NCBI GenBank assembly: GCA_902651635.1
Contig: CACRSC010000003.1
Span: 101,515 to 137,299, forward strand
Reading direction: 5' to 3'
Length of the DNA: 35,785 bases
DNA from: Mastigamoeba balamuthi
Lineage: Eukaryota > Evosea > Mastigamoebida > Mastigamoebidae
Shown: positions 19,710-28,713 of the stretch, piece after piece
Numbering within the stretch: position 1 is the stretch's first letter
How the letters are laid out: every line of letters begins with the position of its first letter
Notes under the pieces: generated by a model
Seen by the model: only the letters and a program-made list of their open reading frames with translations
The model's database searches: none
What the model was told of the DNA's origin: nothing
Position numbers and translations under genes: made by a program

Positions 19710-21475
19710 ATGCCGTCGCTCAAGGACCGCATCGCGTCGCTCCTGCCGGCGCTGGTGGCCATGCGCCGCGACCTGCACCAGCACCCCGAGAGCGCCTTCA
19801 AGGAGTTCCGCACGTCCAGCGAGGTGCGTGCGGGCAGGCATATTACGCGATCTTTCCCGATCGCTCGCTCTGATCGCTGTGCCCCGTCCTGACCGTCTCC
19901 CGCGCGCTCCCCCAAGGTGCGCCGCATGCTGAGGGAGCTGGCGGGCGTGCCCGAGGAGGCCATGCGGGCCGTGGGGGGCGGGACGGGGATCGTGGTGGAC
20001 GTGCGGGGCCAGGGCCCAGCGGCAGCAGCGCCGCGGACCATACTGCTGCGCGCGGACATGGACGCCCTCACCATGACCGAGCACAACGACGCCCTCCCCT
20101 ACCGCTCCCTCGTGTGCGCTGCTCCCCTTGCCCGGGACTCCCCCCTGTGCGCGCCTCTGCGCCTGTGCAGCGCGGGACTGCGTCAGTGCAGTTAGGGCAC
20201 TGTTACCAATTCAGTGCGCTCGCTTTGCGCGTGCCCCTTCCCCCCGTGTGCGCTCGTGGGGCACTGGCTGCTCGGCACGAGTGTGGACCACTGGCGGGCC
20301 ACTTCGGTGGTGTACTGTCTGCTCAGCACGTTTGTGGACCACACGATGGCCACTGTTACCGAATCAATGCTCGTGCTTTGCGTGCGCGTACGATAGTGGA
20401 CCCACTGTCAACGCGACTTCGAGCCTCGGCAGCCTCCCTCGGCCTCCCCCGCGGCCCCTCTCCACGCAGTCCACTCTCTGCATCCGGCAACTGACAGCAC
20501 ACTGCAGCGATGGGCACGCGCACATGTGCGGGCACGACGGGCACACGGCGGTGATGGTGGGCACCGTGGCCCTCGTGTGCGAGGCCGCCCAGAGGCTTCC
20601 GTCCAACGCCTGCATCCGCTTCGTCTTCCAGCCCGCCGAGGAGGCCGCGGGCGGCGCCGCAGCGGTGGCGGCCGACGGCGTGCTGCAGGGCATCGACGAG
20701 GCCTACGCCCTGCACGCGCTGTCGACGGGCGTGGGCAACATACGGGTCGTGCTGGGCCCCACGATGTCGCAGATCACCGTCTTCGAGGTGGAGATCCTCG
20801 GCAAGGGCGGCCACGGCTCCAACCCGCAGCTCTGCGTCGACCCCATCGTCTGCGCCTGCCAGACCATCTCGGCCCTGCAGACCATCGTCAGCCGCAACGT
20901 CTCGCCGCTCGACAACGCTGTGCTCACCGGTGCGCCTTGCTCCTCTCTGTGCTCCGCGCGTGGCGACGGGCTCTCGGCTGACGCGGTGCGTGCGGCGCGG
21001 GCCAGTGGCGATGGTGAACGGAGGCGAGGCGGTGAACGTGATACCGGACAAGGTGAGGTTCAGCGGCACGATGCGCACGTTCACGCCGGGCGTGTTCGAG
21101 ACGATGTCGCGGAGGTTCCGCGAGGTCGTCAACGGGACGTGCGCGGCGTTTGGGTGCACGGCGACGGTGTCGATGCACACGCTGAGCTCGGCGGTCGTGA
21201 ACACTGCGGACGCGGTCGACTCGCTGACGAGGGCGTGCGCGAGGGTCGCGGAGGTGCGCAGCGTCAGCAACGAGGGGCTGCCCCTCATGGCGTCGGAGGA
21301 CTTCTCGGTGTTCGCGGACGCGGCCAAGACGGCGTGCCTGTGGTACCTCGGGATCAGCGGGAGCGAGTCGCTGCACTCGCCCAACTTCAACTTTGACGAC
21401 GAGGCCATACCGATAGCGCTACAGGTGTGGACCCGCCTCATCGAAGACCGCCTGGGCGTTGTCCTATACGATTGA
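19710..21475 (+). CDS. M20D-family amidohydrolase (hippurate / IAA-amino acid hydrolase type)
   Basis: Four exons (19710-19823, 19917-20113, 20508-20929, 21006-21475) add up in phase to 400 aa, the usual size for this family. Introns are 93, 394 and 76 nt. Motifs: MRRDLHQHPESAFKEFRTS at the start; ILLRADMDALTM with a catalytic Asp; DGHAHMCGHDGHTAVMVG (metal ligands Cys, His and Asp region); VFQPAEEAAGGA with the general-base Glu; YALHALSTGVG; GKGGHGSNPQ in the dimerisation (lid) domain; VNVIPDKVRFSGTMRTF; and LHSPNFNFDDEAIPIA with the last metal-ligand His. All expected catalytic residues are present. Family enzymes hydrolyse N-acyl or N-aryl amino-acid amides with divalent metal. No signal peptide is seen, so it is likely cytosolic. 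The exact substrate is not readable. Confidence 0.93.
20114..20507 (+). other. Long intron of the amidohydrolase gene with internal repeats
   Basis: Donor GTGCGC and acceptor CACTGCAG; splicing gives LVDGHAHMCGHDGHTA, matching the family. At 394 nt it is several times longer than most introns in the window. Most of the extra length is a degenerate direct repeat: GGCACTGTTACC near 20197 recurs as GCCACTGTTACC near 20350, each followed by similar sequence, and a GCTCGGCACGAGTGTGGACC-like block near 20271 recurs as GCTCAGCACGTTTGTGGACC near 20321. Confidence 0.85.
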
Positions 21476-21539
21476 AATACAACGGTGGTCTTGACACGTA
21501 TCGATCATACACGGAGTGGAGCGTGCATGCAAAACGTTT

Positions 21540-21790
21540 ACAGTATTTGTCTGATGCTGCAGCTTGAGAAGATTATCCTCTCTAGGAAAAGATACGACCG
21601 TGTGACGTGTTACATGACGTGAATCGGTCTTCACGGACAGAACGTGATTTTACCCGCAGGCACCAGAACAGCAGCACCAGAGGCCGAGGCCTTTCGCACC
21701 AGCCCGTGAGAGACTCAACACCCCGAGAGGAGTGCAGGAAGATAGCGCCGAGGACGAGAATCCGGGAGAAGAGGGCGTGATCACCACTCA
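21540..21790 (+). repeat. Dispersed ~240-bp repeat family, copy A1
   Basis: First of at least five copies in the window (A1 here, B1 at 21840-22090 inverted, A2 at 24850-25115, B2 at 26285-26445 inverted, B3 at 26743-26903 inverted). Shared landmarks in order: AAAGATACG, a GTGTGACGTG block, GAACAGCAGCACCAGAGG-like, GCCTTTCGC...GAGAGAC, and a right part GAGAATCCGGGAGAAGAGGG. No protein-coding content. It behaves like a non-autonomous mobile element or the terminal repeat of one. Confidence 0.75.
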
Positions 21791-21839
21791 TGCTGCAGAG
21801 CCTGGCATGGCCTTAGCTTATGTCCAGCCAGCACGGACA

Positions 21840-22090
21840 CTGCATCCACATTGTGGCGTCCCTTCTAAGAACCATCTTCCCACAGTCCTCTCAGGCCAGT
21901 CTGCGAGACTCAACACCCTGAAAGGCCTCACGCCTCTGGTGCTGCTGTTCAGATGCCTGCAGGCAAAATGCATTGTGTCCTCGAAGATAGATTGACGTCA
22001 TACCACATGTCACAGGCACGTATCTTCTCTGAGGGGAATATTCGTATTACAGCAAAGGCCAAACTCTGTTCAACAAATATTGTGCTCAAC
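21840..22090 (-). repeat. Dispersed ~240-bp repeat family, inverted copy B1
   Basis: The reverse complement aligns with A1 over most of its length (AGAGAAGATACGTGCCTGTG, GAACAGCAGCACCAGAGG). Together A1 and B1 form a large imperfect palindrome with arms of about 200-240 bp and a short loop, consistent with a foldback-type element. Its outer end abuts the left terminus of the Tc1-like element at 22093. Confidence 0.75.
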
Positions 22091-22092
22091 TA

Positions 22093-22965
22093 CAGTCCTG
22101 GCCATAAGTATGTTCATACTCCCTCAGGTCTAAGTTTTTCTCCTAAAAGGTATTTTCCGATTTGGGATAAAATAACCAGATATATTAGGTCGGTGGAGAT
22201 ACAAACGCATTCTTCGATTGATTTGGGTTTGAGATTTTTGAATTGCACCACTTTTTAAACATGGTCTTTTCAGCAAAAAGAAAAGGTGAGAGTTGTGGTT
22301 CCTCCAGAAGCACAAGTTCGGCCCTCACATGACAGCCAATGCCGCTGGGAAGCAGGTTGGGTGCTCTGCCAAGGTCGCCAAGAAGTGGGCCAATTTGGAC
22401 AGTCCCTTGTGCGCTGTGGATGCACCTTGCTCTGGCACTCCATGCAAAACTTCAGTGCAACAAGATTCAATAAATCACAAAACTCTCAGAGCAGCATCCC
22501 ACAGAGTCATTGACGGCTCTGGCCAGGTGCCTGAAGAGGACTCAGGTTGCTGTCTCTTCATGCACTGTTCAGTACCATTTGAATGCTGCTGGGCATTGCT
22601 ACAAGAAGCCAATGATCAAATATCTGCTCTTGGAATGCCATCATGAAGATTGCAAGATTTTCGCCCAAACTCCGCGGAACCAGAACTGGAACTAGGTCAT
22701 TTTCACGGACGAGGCATCTTTCGAGCTCTTTAGTACCCCAAGGGGAGCATGGCAGTCCCGGTCCCACCCCTACGTGATGGGCAAAGTCAAGCATCCAAGG
22801 TAAAGTGCATGTCTGGGGATGCTATTTGGTGCAAGGGTTTGAGCGCCTCTACATCCATCCTCTACTAACCACCAGCACTTCCACTCCTCTTCCTCTGCCC
22901 CTTATGACAAACAAAGTATGGTTGCTTGTCTGTTCTGAGGGAGTATGAACAAACTTATGGCCAGG
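22093..22965 (+). mobile_element. Decayed Tc1/mariner-like transposon
   Basis: The left terminal inverted repeat is at 22093-22127, just after a TA at 22091-22092 (the target dinucleotide of this superfamily). The right terminal inverted repeat is at 22935-22965 and is its reverse complement apart from a mismatch and loss of the last four bases; no TA follows. Total length is about 0.87 kb, shorter than intact Tc1 elements (about 1.3-1.7 kb), so the interior is deleted. Confidence 0.85.
22290..22840 (+). pseudogene. Tc1-like DDE transposase remnant
   Basis: Pieces of transposase are visible across frames: KVAKKWANLDSP from the helix-turn-helix side, TVQYHLNAAGHCYKKPMIKY (typical of Tc1 proteins), and the catalytic-core signature VIFTDEASFELFSTPRGAW with the second Asp of the DDE triad. 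This is followed, after frame changes, by KVKHP and a VHVWGC-like block. Stops and frameshifts interrupt the gene, and the C-terminal third with the last acidic residue is missing. It cannot encode an active enzyme. Confidence 0.85.
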
Positions 22966-23012
22966 GCCGCCCTGTGTCGAAATCGTACTCTGGGAGTATC
23001 TCTCTGGCCTGA
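22966..23012. repeat. 47-bp repeat at the broken transposon end
   Basis: The sequence directly following the truncated right terminal repeat (GTCGAAATCGTACTCTGGGA and flanks) is nearly identical to 34329-34370. The shared segment, GCCCTG(T/C)GTCGAAATCG through CTCTCTGGCCTG, suggests a second repeat inserted into, or recombined with, the transposon end. Confidence 0.75.
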
Positions 23013-23152
23013 TACGCGCCCAGCGTTTACCCCCCAAAACAACACGGTCGTGTTGTATGGTGTTTCCTTGCAACACAAGGTACACACAACCCGTGTTGCT
23101 GATTTACGAAAAATGGGGGGATTTGTATGCCACGTGGCCACCTTTTGAAAGC

Positions 23153-23169
23153 CACACACACACACACAC
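23153..23169. repeat. (CA)n microsatellite
   Basis: About eight uninterrupted CA dinucleotides in non-coding DNA. Confidence 0.85.
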
Positions 23170-23389
23170 TAGCGCAACGGCACTCTGGTCGTCAGTACGG
23201 CCACGTTCGCAGGTGCCGGGGATGTCAATGGCAACAGGTGTGCTGACGTGGCGCTGGAGAACCCCTCGCCCAGGGTGTGGTGAGCGTCGGGGCCATGTAC
23301 GTGGCTAAAGAGCACCGAACGCCACCATCTTGATGCAGACCCCGGCTGCACTCCCCCCTTCTCCCCCCCCCCCAGTTCATTGGGGCCCC

Positions 23390-23710
23390 ATGCCCGTCCA
23401 GCTGCTCGTCGGAGGCCGAGAGCTCGTGCAACGGGACGCACTGGTGCCGCTGGCGGGGTCGCCGCTGTGAGGGCTTCGAGAGATCACTGGGACCTCCGCT
23501 TGGGAGATCGTGTGGGCCTACAACTACTCGCACCCGGGCACACAGCCCTCTCAGACGCATGGCACGAGATGTCGATGCTGTGGATCGGTGCCGCGGGCAA
23601 TGCGTCGTGCGTCATCAACGGCTCGAAGGCCAGGAGCCTGCGGAGCGGATTCGTATGGAGGGCCAGCACCAGCCCACCCGACTCACCAAAAAGGGCACAA
23701 GCAAAATAAC
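23390..23710 (+). pseudogene. Unrecognised gene fragment upstream of the SPRY-like remnant
   Basis: This block has coding-like composition but changes frame. One frame begins with ATG at 23391 (MPVQLLVGGRELVQRDALVP) and stops at about 23471. Another frame gives a Cys-rich segment (SSCSSEAESSCNGTHWCRW). A third continues with MSMLWIGAAGNASCVINGS to 23709. The pieces do not join into a family I recognise. It may be the 5' part of the same gene as the SPRY-like fragment at 24.35-24.73 kb, now broken. Confidence 0.25.
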
Positions 23711-24103
23711 TCATAGTTCTTGCGCTGCGACTTCCCTGTGAGTTGCCCTCCTGTATGATGTCAGTCAGTCCGTGCAATGCCATTCAGGTCGGCATCATCT
23801 TGTAAGCGACAGGGAAGAGTGCCAACTGCTTGGGAAGCACACACACATGTGCTCATCTATGATCTATTTTTAGTTCTCGTGGTGGTTCTCAAGGGTGGGC
23901 GAAGAAGACAAACACGCCGAACAGTGCACGCCGAGCATCGCGCGGTTGCATGGCAAAGGGCCCTCACATTTTGCAACCGTGCTGAGATCGAGCGGGGACC
24001 CTAGACACAAAAATCTGCTCGCTTTTCATAAATCAGCAACACAAGCTGCTCGAATTTCAACACGACCCCCAAGGGGGGTAAACGCTGGGCCCGATGGGCC
24101 CGC
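23711..24103. other. Intergenic, nothing recognised
   Basis: About 390 bp with stops in all frames. Near its right end, AAGGGGGGTAAACGCTGGGC is the reverse complement of GCCCAGCGTTTACCCCCC near 23018, so a short inverted repeat links this place to the transposon flank. No gene is visible. Confidence 0.4.
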
Positions 24104-24262
24104 ACTGCGCCTTCCTACTAACATGGTACGACGTATGCGCTGACCGTCGCGAGCAGCGGCACCACGCCTCGCCGAGAGGCCAGTGGTGTTCGGCGCCAGC
24201 GCCTTGCGGGCCGGCGCGTGCGCGCTGTGCAGGGCACTCCCCAGAGCTTGTCGCGGCCCGCG
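24104..24262 (+). repeat. ~160-bp repeat shared with 34392-34570
   Basis: Both copies start at ACTGCGCCT(T/A)CCTACTAACATGG and continue through the GTACGACGTATGCGCTGACC block to GCACTCCCCAGAGCTTGTCG. They are in the same orientation; the 34-kb copy has an extra ~20 bp (GACAACCGGCCAGCAGGG). A shorter inverted relative (GTCAGCGCATACGTCGTACC) lies at about 26499 and 26957. Confidence 0.85.
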
Positions 24263-24344
24263 CAGCGAAGCGCGTCTTGCGCTACCCCCGCCCTGCATTG
24301 TCTCTGCCGCCCTGTCACCACTCGTGTGCCCAAGGGTCGCGAGG

Positions 24345-24733
24345 CCGGTCTCCGGCGGGCTGCTGGTGGGGAACCAGAACCAGTGGGGCTGGTCGGAGTC
24401 ACCGACGGCGTCGCCCAGGGCAACCCCAGTCCCTACGCCAGCCGCTTCTGGGGCTGGTCGACTGCTGGGCAGAAGTACGTGCACAACTCGACCAACAACA
24501 CCAGCGACTGGACGGCCACCGGGACGGCGACAGTCACCCTCGAGTATGACCCCGACTCACAGGTTCGGGGCACACACACACCAGCTGGAAGAGCGGAGTA
24601 CTGATCGTCCATATCGCAGACACTGACGAGGATTGTGGAAGGCCTCGCAGCGGACACCATCTCTCCAGTGCCCTCGACCGCCAAGCCCGCGGTGAACATC
24701 CACAGTGTCGGGACGAGTGCCATATTTGTGTAA
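24345..24733 (+). pseudogene. SPRY/B30.2-like C-terminal gene fragment
   Basis: The clear part is NPSPYASRFWGWSTAGQKYV...ATVTLEYDPDSQ, then a 57-nt intron (24563-24619, GTTCGG...ATCGCAG), then TLTRIVEGLAADTISPVPST...PAVNIHSVGTSAIFV and a TAA at 24731-24733. The pattern (GW-S, then V-EYD-dsqtL, then PAV near a Phe/Val end) fits the end of a SPRY domain. The preceding 80 bp has LLVGNQNQWGWSESP in another frame. No start codon or N-terminal part can be attached because the 24.1-24.26 kb repeat lies just upstream. It is probably a truncated gene; a spliced functional gene is not excluded. Confidence 0.35.
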
Positions 24734-24849
24734 GACATGATTGGATTGGACCCACGAGGGGCGCAGTTCCCATTCCACCTCCGCCAGCACGGCCGCAGTC
24801 GGTTCCGTGAGTGATGGATGACATTCGGCTTGTATCGAACATGCACGCA

Positions 24850-25115
24850 GTGGAGCACGCACGTAATTTGTTGAACAGTGTTTGGCCTACGCTGGGTGGT
24901 ACGGATATTCTCTCCCCTCTTTGAGAAGATACGTGCGTGTGACGTGTGACATGACGCGGATCTATCTCCGCGGAGAGAACACAATTTTTCCGCGGGCATC
25001 CGAACAGCAGCACCAGGGGCCCGAGTCCTTTCGCGCCAGTCCGCGAGAGACGCAAAACCGGGAGAAGAGCGGGAAGAGGGCGTCGAGGCCGAGAATTCGG
25101 GAGAAGAGGGCCGTG
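24850..25115 (+). repeat. Dispersed ~240-bp repeat family, copy A2
   Basis: Same landmarks as A1: AATTTGTTGAACAGTGTTTG at the left, GAGAAGATACG, GTGTGACGTGTGACATGACG, GAACAGCAGCACCAGGGG, GAGAATTCGGGAGAAGAGGG at the right. It forms the left outer arm of the palindrome centred near 25.7 kb; B2 is the right outer arm. Confidence 0.75.
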
Positions 25116-25206
25116 GAGGGTACGCGGATAACCCTCAGCTTTCTCTCTCTGTCCTTCTCTCTCCCTCCAGCGCACGTACACGGCGGGGTCTCGCGCAATC
25201 AACGGG

Positions 25207-25455
25207 ACACATGCTCGCTCTCTTCCGTCTGTTCTTGGACACGCGAGTGCCGCTGCGAGCCCGCTCGTGCCTTGGCCGCCCCACGCTCAAGCCCTGCTTT
25301 TCCCGCAAGAGGTCCCGCGGGGGACAGGGGCCGGTGCCCTTTCGTATGGGGCAGAGGGGGTGGGTGTGGCACCACTGCGGTCACTCACGGCCGGGCTCGG
25401 GGAGCGCTGCCTGACACCAGTGCTCGCTCCTCGCGCAGCGGTGCGAGTGGCGCCA
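25207..25455 (+). repeat. Left ~250-bp inner arm of inverted repeat around armadillo fragment
   Basis: Near-identical in reverse complement to 25915-26155 (shared blocks: GCTCGCTCTCTTCCGTCTG, GGGGCAGAGGGGGTGGG, GGGCTCGGGGAGCGCTGC). A third copy of the right-hand arm lies at 35495-35715. GC-rich and without conserved protein content. Confidence 0.88.
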
Positions 25456-25469
25456 GCGAGGGGAGCGCG

Positions 25470-25904
25470 GCAACCCGTGCGCGCTGAGGGCGTGCGGGGT
25501 GCTCGAGGCCTCAGCACCGTGCGCGACGGCGCTCCGTTGGGCCCCGACGCTAGCTCGGCAAAGCGGCCGTCGGCCAGAGCGGCGCGCATGCACTCGGCGG
25601 CGCTGCTGCGGGCGACGAGGTTGCTCAAGGTGGCGACAGCAGTGCGGAGCTCGCGCACGCCGTGCTCGCCGAGCGGCCTGCCCTCTGCCTCGGCCAGCGC
25701 CACGTTGCGCTCGATCGCATGAGTCGACTTGGTGGTCGGCGCGCACACCGCCTCGACGGCCGCCAGCGCCCTCAGGGCCACCCGCGGGCTCGCCTCGTGC
25801 GCCCGCAGCCCGTCGACGAGCACCTCGATCCCCCCGGCCTCGACGACGGCGTGCCGCTGCTGCTCGGGCAGCGCAGCCCACCGCTGCGCGTCGCAGGTGT
25901 TCAT
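25470..25904 (-). pseudogene. Armadillo-like gene fragment enclosed by inverted repeats
   Basis: Reading from ATG at 25904 the minus strand gives MNTCDAQRWAALPEQQRHAV, then EAGGIEVLVDGLRAHE, RVALRALAAVEAVCAPT, and then VRELRTAVATLSNLVARSSA...FAELA. The first part matches the beginning of the armadillo/FYR gene at 28.7 kb (ALRWSTLPEQWRCHV...AAGGVQVISDAL). The last part matches a much later segment of that gene (IHSAASMLSNIVIHGRAA...FFVELL), so the middle ~200 codons are missing. The frame then runs into the inverted-repeat arm. It could make a short helical protein if expressed, but looks like a deleted copy. Confidence 0.7.
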
Positions 25905-25914
25905 CTCGTCCGGC

Positions 25915-26155
25915 AGTGCCGCTCGCGCCGCTCGCACCGCTGCGCGAGGGGCGAGCACGGGTGTCAAGCAGCGCTCCCCGAGCCCTGTGAGTGACCCCAG
26001 TGGTGCCACCCCCACCCCCTCTGCCCCATCCGAATGGGCACCCGGCCCCCGCGGGACCTCGAAAAGCGAGGGGTTATAGCGTGGAGCGGCCAAGGCACGA
26101 GCGGGGCTCGGCAGCGGCACCCGCGTGTCCAAGAGCAGACGGAAGAGAGCGAGCA
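25915..26155 (-). repeat. Right ~250-bp inner arm of inverted repeat around armadillo fragment
   Basis: Reverse-complement partner of 25207-25455. The pair leaves a loop of about 460 bp that is almost exactly the armadillo fragment. The arm continues through GCTCCACGC and a GCCTTGGCCG-like block on the reverse strand to the (GA)n tract. Confidence 0.88.
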
Positions 26156-26183
26156 AGTGTCGCCGACGAGGGTGTTCGATGGG

Positions 26184-26185
<2 letters not shown>

Positions 26186-26220
<35 letters not shown>

Positions 26221-26642
26221 GGCTGAAATGAACGCCTGCTCTTTACGGTCCGCTCCAGGGCCTCCTCGGCCCTCTTTCCACCGCTGACCGGCGTCGCTGA
26301 CATCTTCCCGCAGTCCTCTCGGTTGTTAAGTCTCTCGCGGGCTGCGAAAGGCCTCGGCCTCTGGTTTTACTGCTCTGGTGCCCGCGTAACTCCAGCCACA
26401 GCGTGGGGTCAAACACTGTTCAACAAATTGTGTGCTTCACCAAGTGCATAAAAGCAATCCATTTCTCTCGGAACCAACAGCGGTGCCGCTGCTCGCCGCG
26501 GTCAGCGCATACGTCGTACCGCGTGGACTTGAGCGCAGTATGGCCAAAGTTGGAACCGGCGCAGGCAGCACGCACACGAAGAACGAAGACGCGCAGAGCG
26601 GAGGCTGTGGGCAGCGCCGCCCGAGCCCCTCGAACTTCGAGT

Positions 26643-26678
<36 letters not shown>

Positions 26679-27101
26679 GGCTGAAATGAACGCCTGCTCT
26701 TTACGGTCCGCTCCAGGGCCTCCTCGGCCCTCTTTCCACCGCTGACCGGCGTCGCTGACATCTTCCCGCAGTCCTCTCGGTTGTTAAGTCTCTCGCGGGC
26801 TGCGAAAGGCCTCGGCCTCTGGTTTTACTGCTCTGGTGCCCGCGTAACTCCAGCCACAGCGTGGGGTCAAACACTGTTCAACAAATTGTGTGCTTCACCA
26901 AGTGCATAAAAGCAATCCATTTCTCTCGGAACCAACAGCGGTGCCGCTGCTCGCCGCGGTCAGCGCATACGTCGTACCGCGTGGACTTGAGCGCAGTATG
27001 GCCAAAGTTGGAACCGGCGCAGGCAGCACGCACACGAAGAACGAAGACGCGCAGAGCGGAGGCTGTGGGCAGCGCCGCCCGAGCCCCTCGAACTTCGAGT
27101 C
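26186..27101 (+). repeat. Tandem duplication, two 458-bp copies starting at (GA)n
   Basis: Copy 1 is 26186-26643 and copy 2 is 26644-27101; I see no mismatch by eye. Each begins with a GA dinucleotide run of about 30 bp and ends CGAACTTCGAGTC. Each contains one inverted copy of the dispersed repeat family (B2 and B3) and the GTCAGCGCATACGTCGTACC block. The frames crossing it repeat exactly and have no recognisable domain. Very recent unequal exchange or an assembly artefact are both possible. Confidence 0.95.
26285..26445 (-). repeat. Dispersed repeat family, inverted copies B2 (and B3 at 26743-26903)
   Basis: Read on the minus strand, it contains AATTTGTTGAACAGTGTTTG and an AGCAGTAAAACCAGAGGCCG block, matching A2 in the opposite orientation but lacking the GTGTGACGTG middle part. 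B3 is the identical copy in the second tandem unit. Confidence 0.7.
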
Positions 27102-27235
27102 GATCATGGCGGGGCGAAGCGACCCATAACTGTGCCACGCGGGACCCGTCCACAAAACGCGCAGCAGCAGATACCAGTCGGCCATCGGCGGCCCCTACGG
27201 GGGGGCGGTTGAGTGTCACTGTGGCGCCCGGGAGA
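26999..27235 (+). repeat. ~237-bp segment repeated in inverted orientation at 34044-34280
   Basis: From GGCCAAAGTTGGAACCGGCG to GCGCCCGGGAGA, the reverse complement recurs at 34044-34280 with only about two mismatches seen by eye. It spans the end of tandem copy 2 and the unique DNA after it. The distance is about 7 kb. Confidence 0.92.
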
Positions 27236-28713
27236 CAAATTGAATTAGACCGCAGACAGCTGACAATCCACAACAAATCTCTACTCGCTGTGGTGCAGCA
27301 GGCCCTGGATGCAAAGCCCCACAACGGGCCACGGCGTGGTGCAGGCCCGCACAGGAGCGGCAGGAGGTCGCTGGCGCGGGTGGAAGCACCAGCCAGTCGT
27401 CCTCGGCGCCCTCGCGGCTCTGGCGGCTTGTGAGCACTCGGCTTGACAGTGTTCCTGTTTACGAGGAGGAGCGAGAACGAGTGGATGGACCCCAACCAGC
27501 CGCACGACGCCCCTCAGAGCGAGGACGATGCCGCGGAGGTCGTCACCGCGAACCCTCCCTGGGCACGCGTTTTTCACGGGGCCTTGGATGAGCTTATTTG
27601 CTCGCTGCATTGAGACCCGGCACGAGCAGCGTTGGCAGACCATACAGCCTGAGCTTCTTTCTTTCCATTCGTGAAAAACTGACAAGCGGCAGTCTGGTTG
27701 TTGGGCGGGCCTCTGGCGACGACAAGACAGTAAACGAGACACCGCCCGGTCAAGGCGCCTCGATGGCCGGCGACTCTGCGTGCCCACAAAGCGTCGGCGT
27801 GCCAGGCTGGTGGGAGACGACGGCGCAGAGCTTGGGCGATGTAAGGGCAGGGCCACGGCGCACAGGAGGACCCCCGGTCGCTGCGCTCAGCCAAAAACGC
27901 CCAACCGCCCGCCCCGCTCTCTGCGCCTGGTATGTGTCGTCCCCGTGCTGGGCAGCCCTGCTCATCCACCCAGGCGCAGGCCAAGGCCGACTCTCGTGGG
28001 CAGGCGTCCACGCTCAAAGGGCCTCTGCCCACCGAGGCATCGAGGCAGCGGCGTTGCTGAAGGCGTGGCCGAGGTCGAGGGTCGCTGCCGAGCGCGCTGC
28101 CAGTCCCGGAGCAGTGCGGATGCGGCGAGCGGCCCGAGACCTCGGGCACAGGCTTTGGCCTTTGGCGGGCAGCGACGCGGGCCCCGTCCAGAGCACGTGG
28201 GAGATGCCCAACGCCTACTGATTGATTTATCTGAAAGATATTGATTGATCTTGCGTGTCACGCGCGCACGAGATGACGTTCGGTATTTTGTTGCGATTTT
28301 TCCCGCGGGTTGCTCCCCCCGCCGGCCGCCTTCACCGCTCACAGTTTCGGCATCGCCACGCCGCGAACAGCCACAACCAAAAAGGGCAGACAGCAGATGA
28401 CGGAGAGACGCTGCGGGAAGAGGGCCGAACGAGCGGTAGAAGAAGCCGTGCGGGGTACGCTGAGGGCGTTGCGCCATCTTCCCTGTGCCCGCGCGTGCGC
28501 ACTTTCCTGGGGCGCTGCTTAAAGAATGTGGCGAGTGGTTCTCCCTGCTGCTGCCCAAGCGGCGCGCATTATGTGGCGAGACTGCAGCCCGCACAAACTC
28601 TGCACCCGGCCCACCTCCAAACTTCTTCTATGGGGGGTGTCCCAGGTTGGGGGGTCTCCTCCCCCCACGTGCCTTCGTGCCGCGCGGGTGCTGGCGTCGC
28701 CTATGCCGAACTG
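27236..28713. other. GC-rich stretch without a recognisable gene
   Basis: Several long open frames exist on both strands (for example plus 27598-28221 and minus 27574-28149), as expected at this GC content, but none shows a known domain. One short plus-strand frame around 27485-27613 reads WMDPNQPHDAPQSEDDAAEV and ends at a TGA; its acidic composition is protein-like, but it lacks support. The right part (28255-28700) is open in the frame of the armadillo gene and may hold its 5' leader or an upstream exon. Confidence 0.4.

Noticed and set aside
20356-21441. Long minus-strand open frame opposite the amidohydrolase gene
   Set aside because: The plus-strand exons carry all family motifs in correct splice phase; the antisense frame is a consequence of GC-rich third positions.
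26403-27433. Repeated open frames in the 458-bp tandem units as a possible gene
   Set aside because: The identical protein arises only because the DNA is duplicated; it has no domain, and the same DNA contains dispersed repeat copies.
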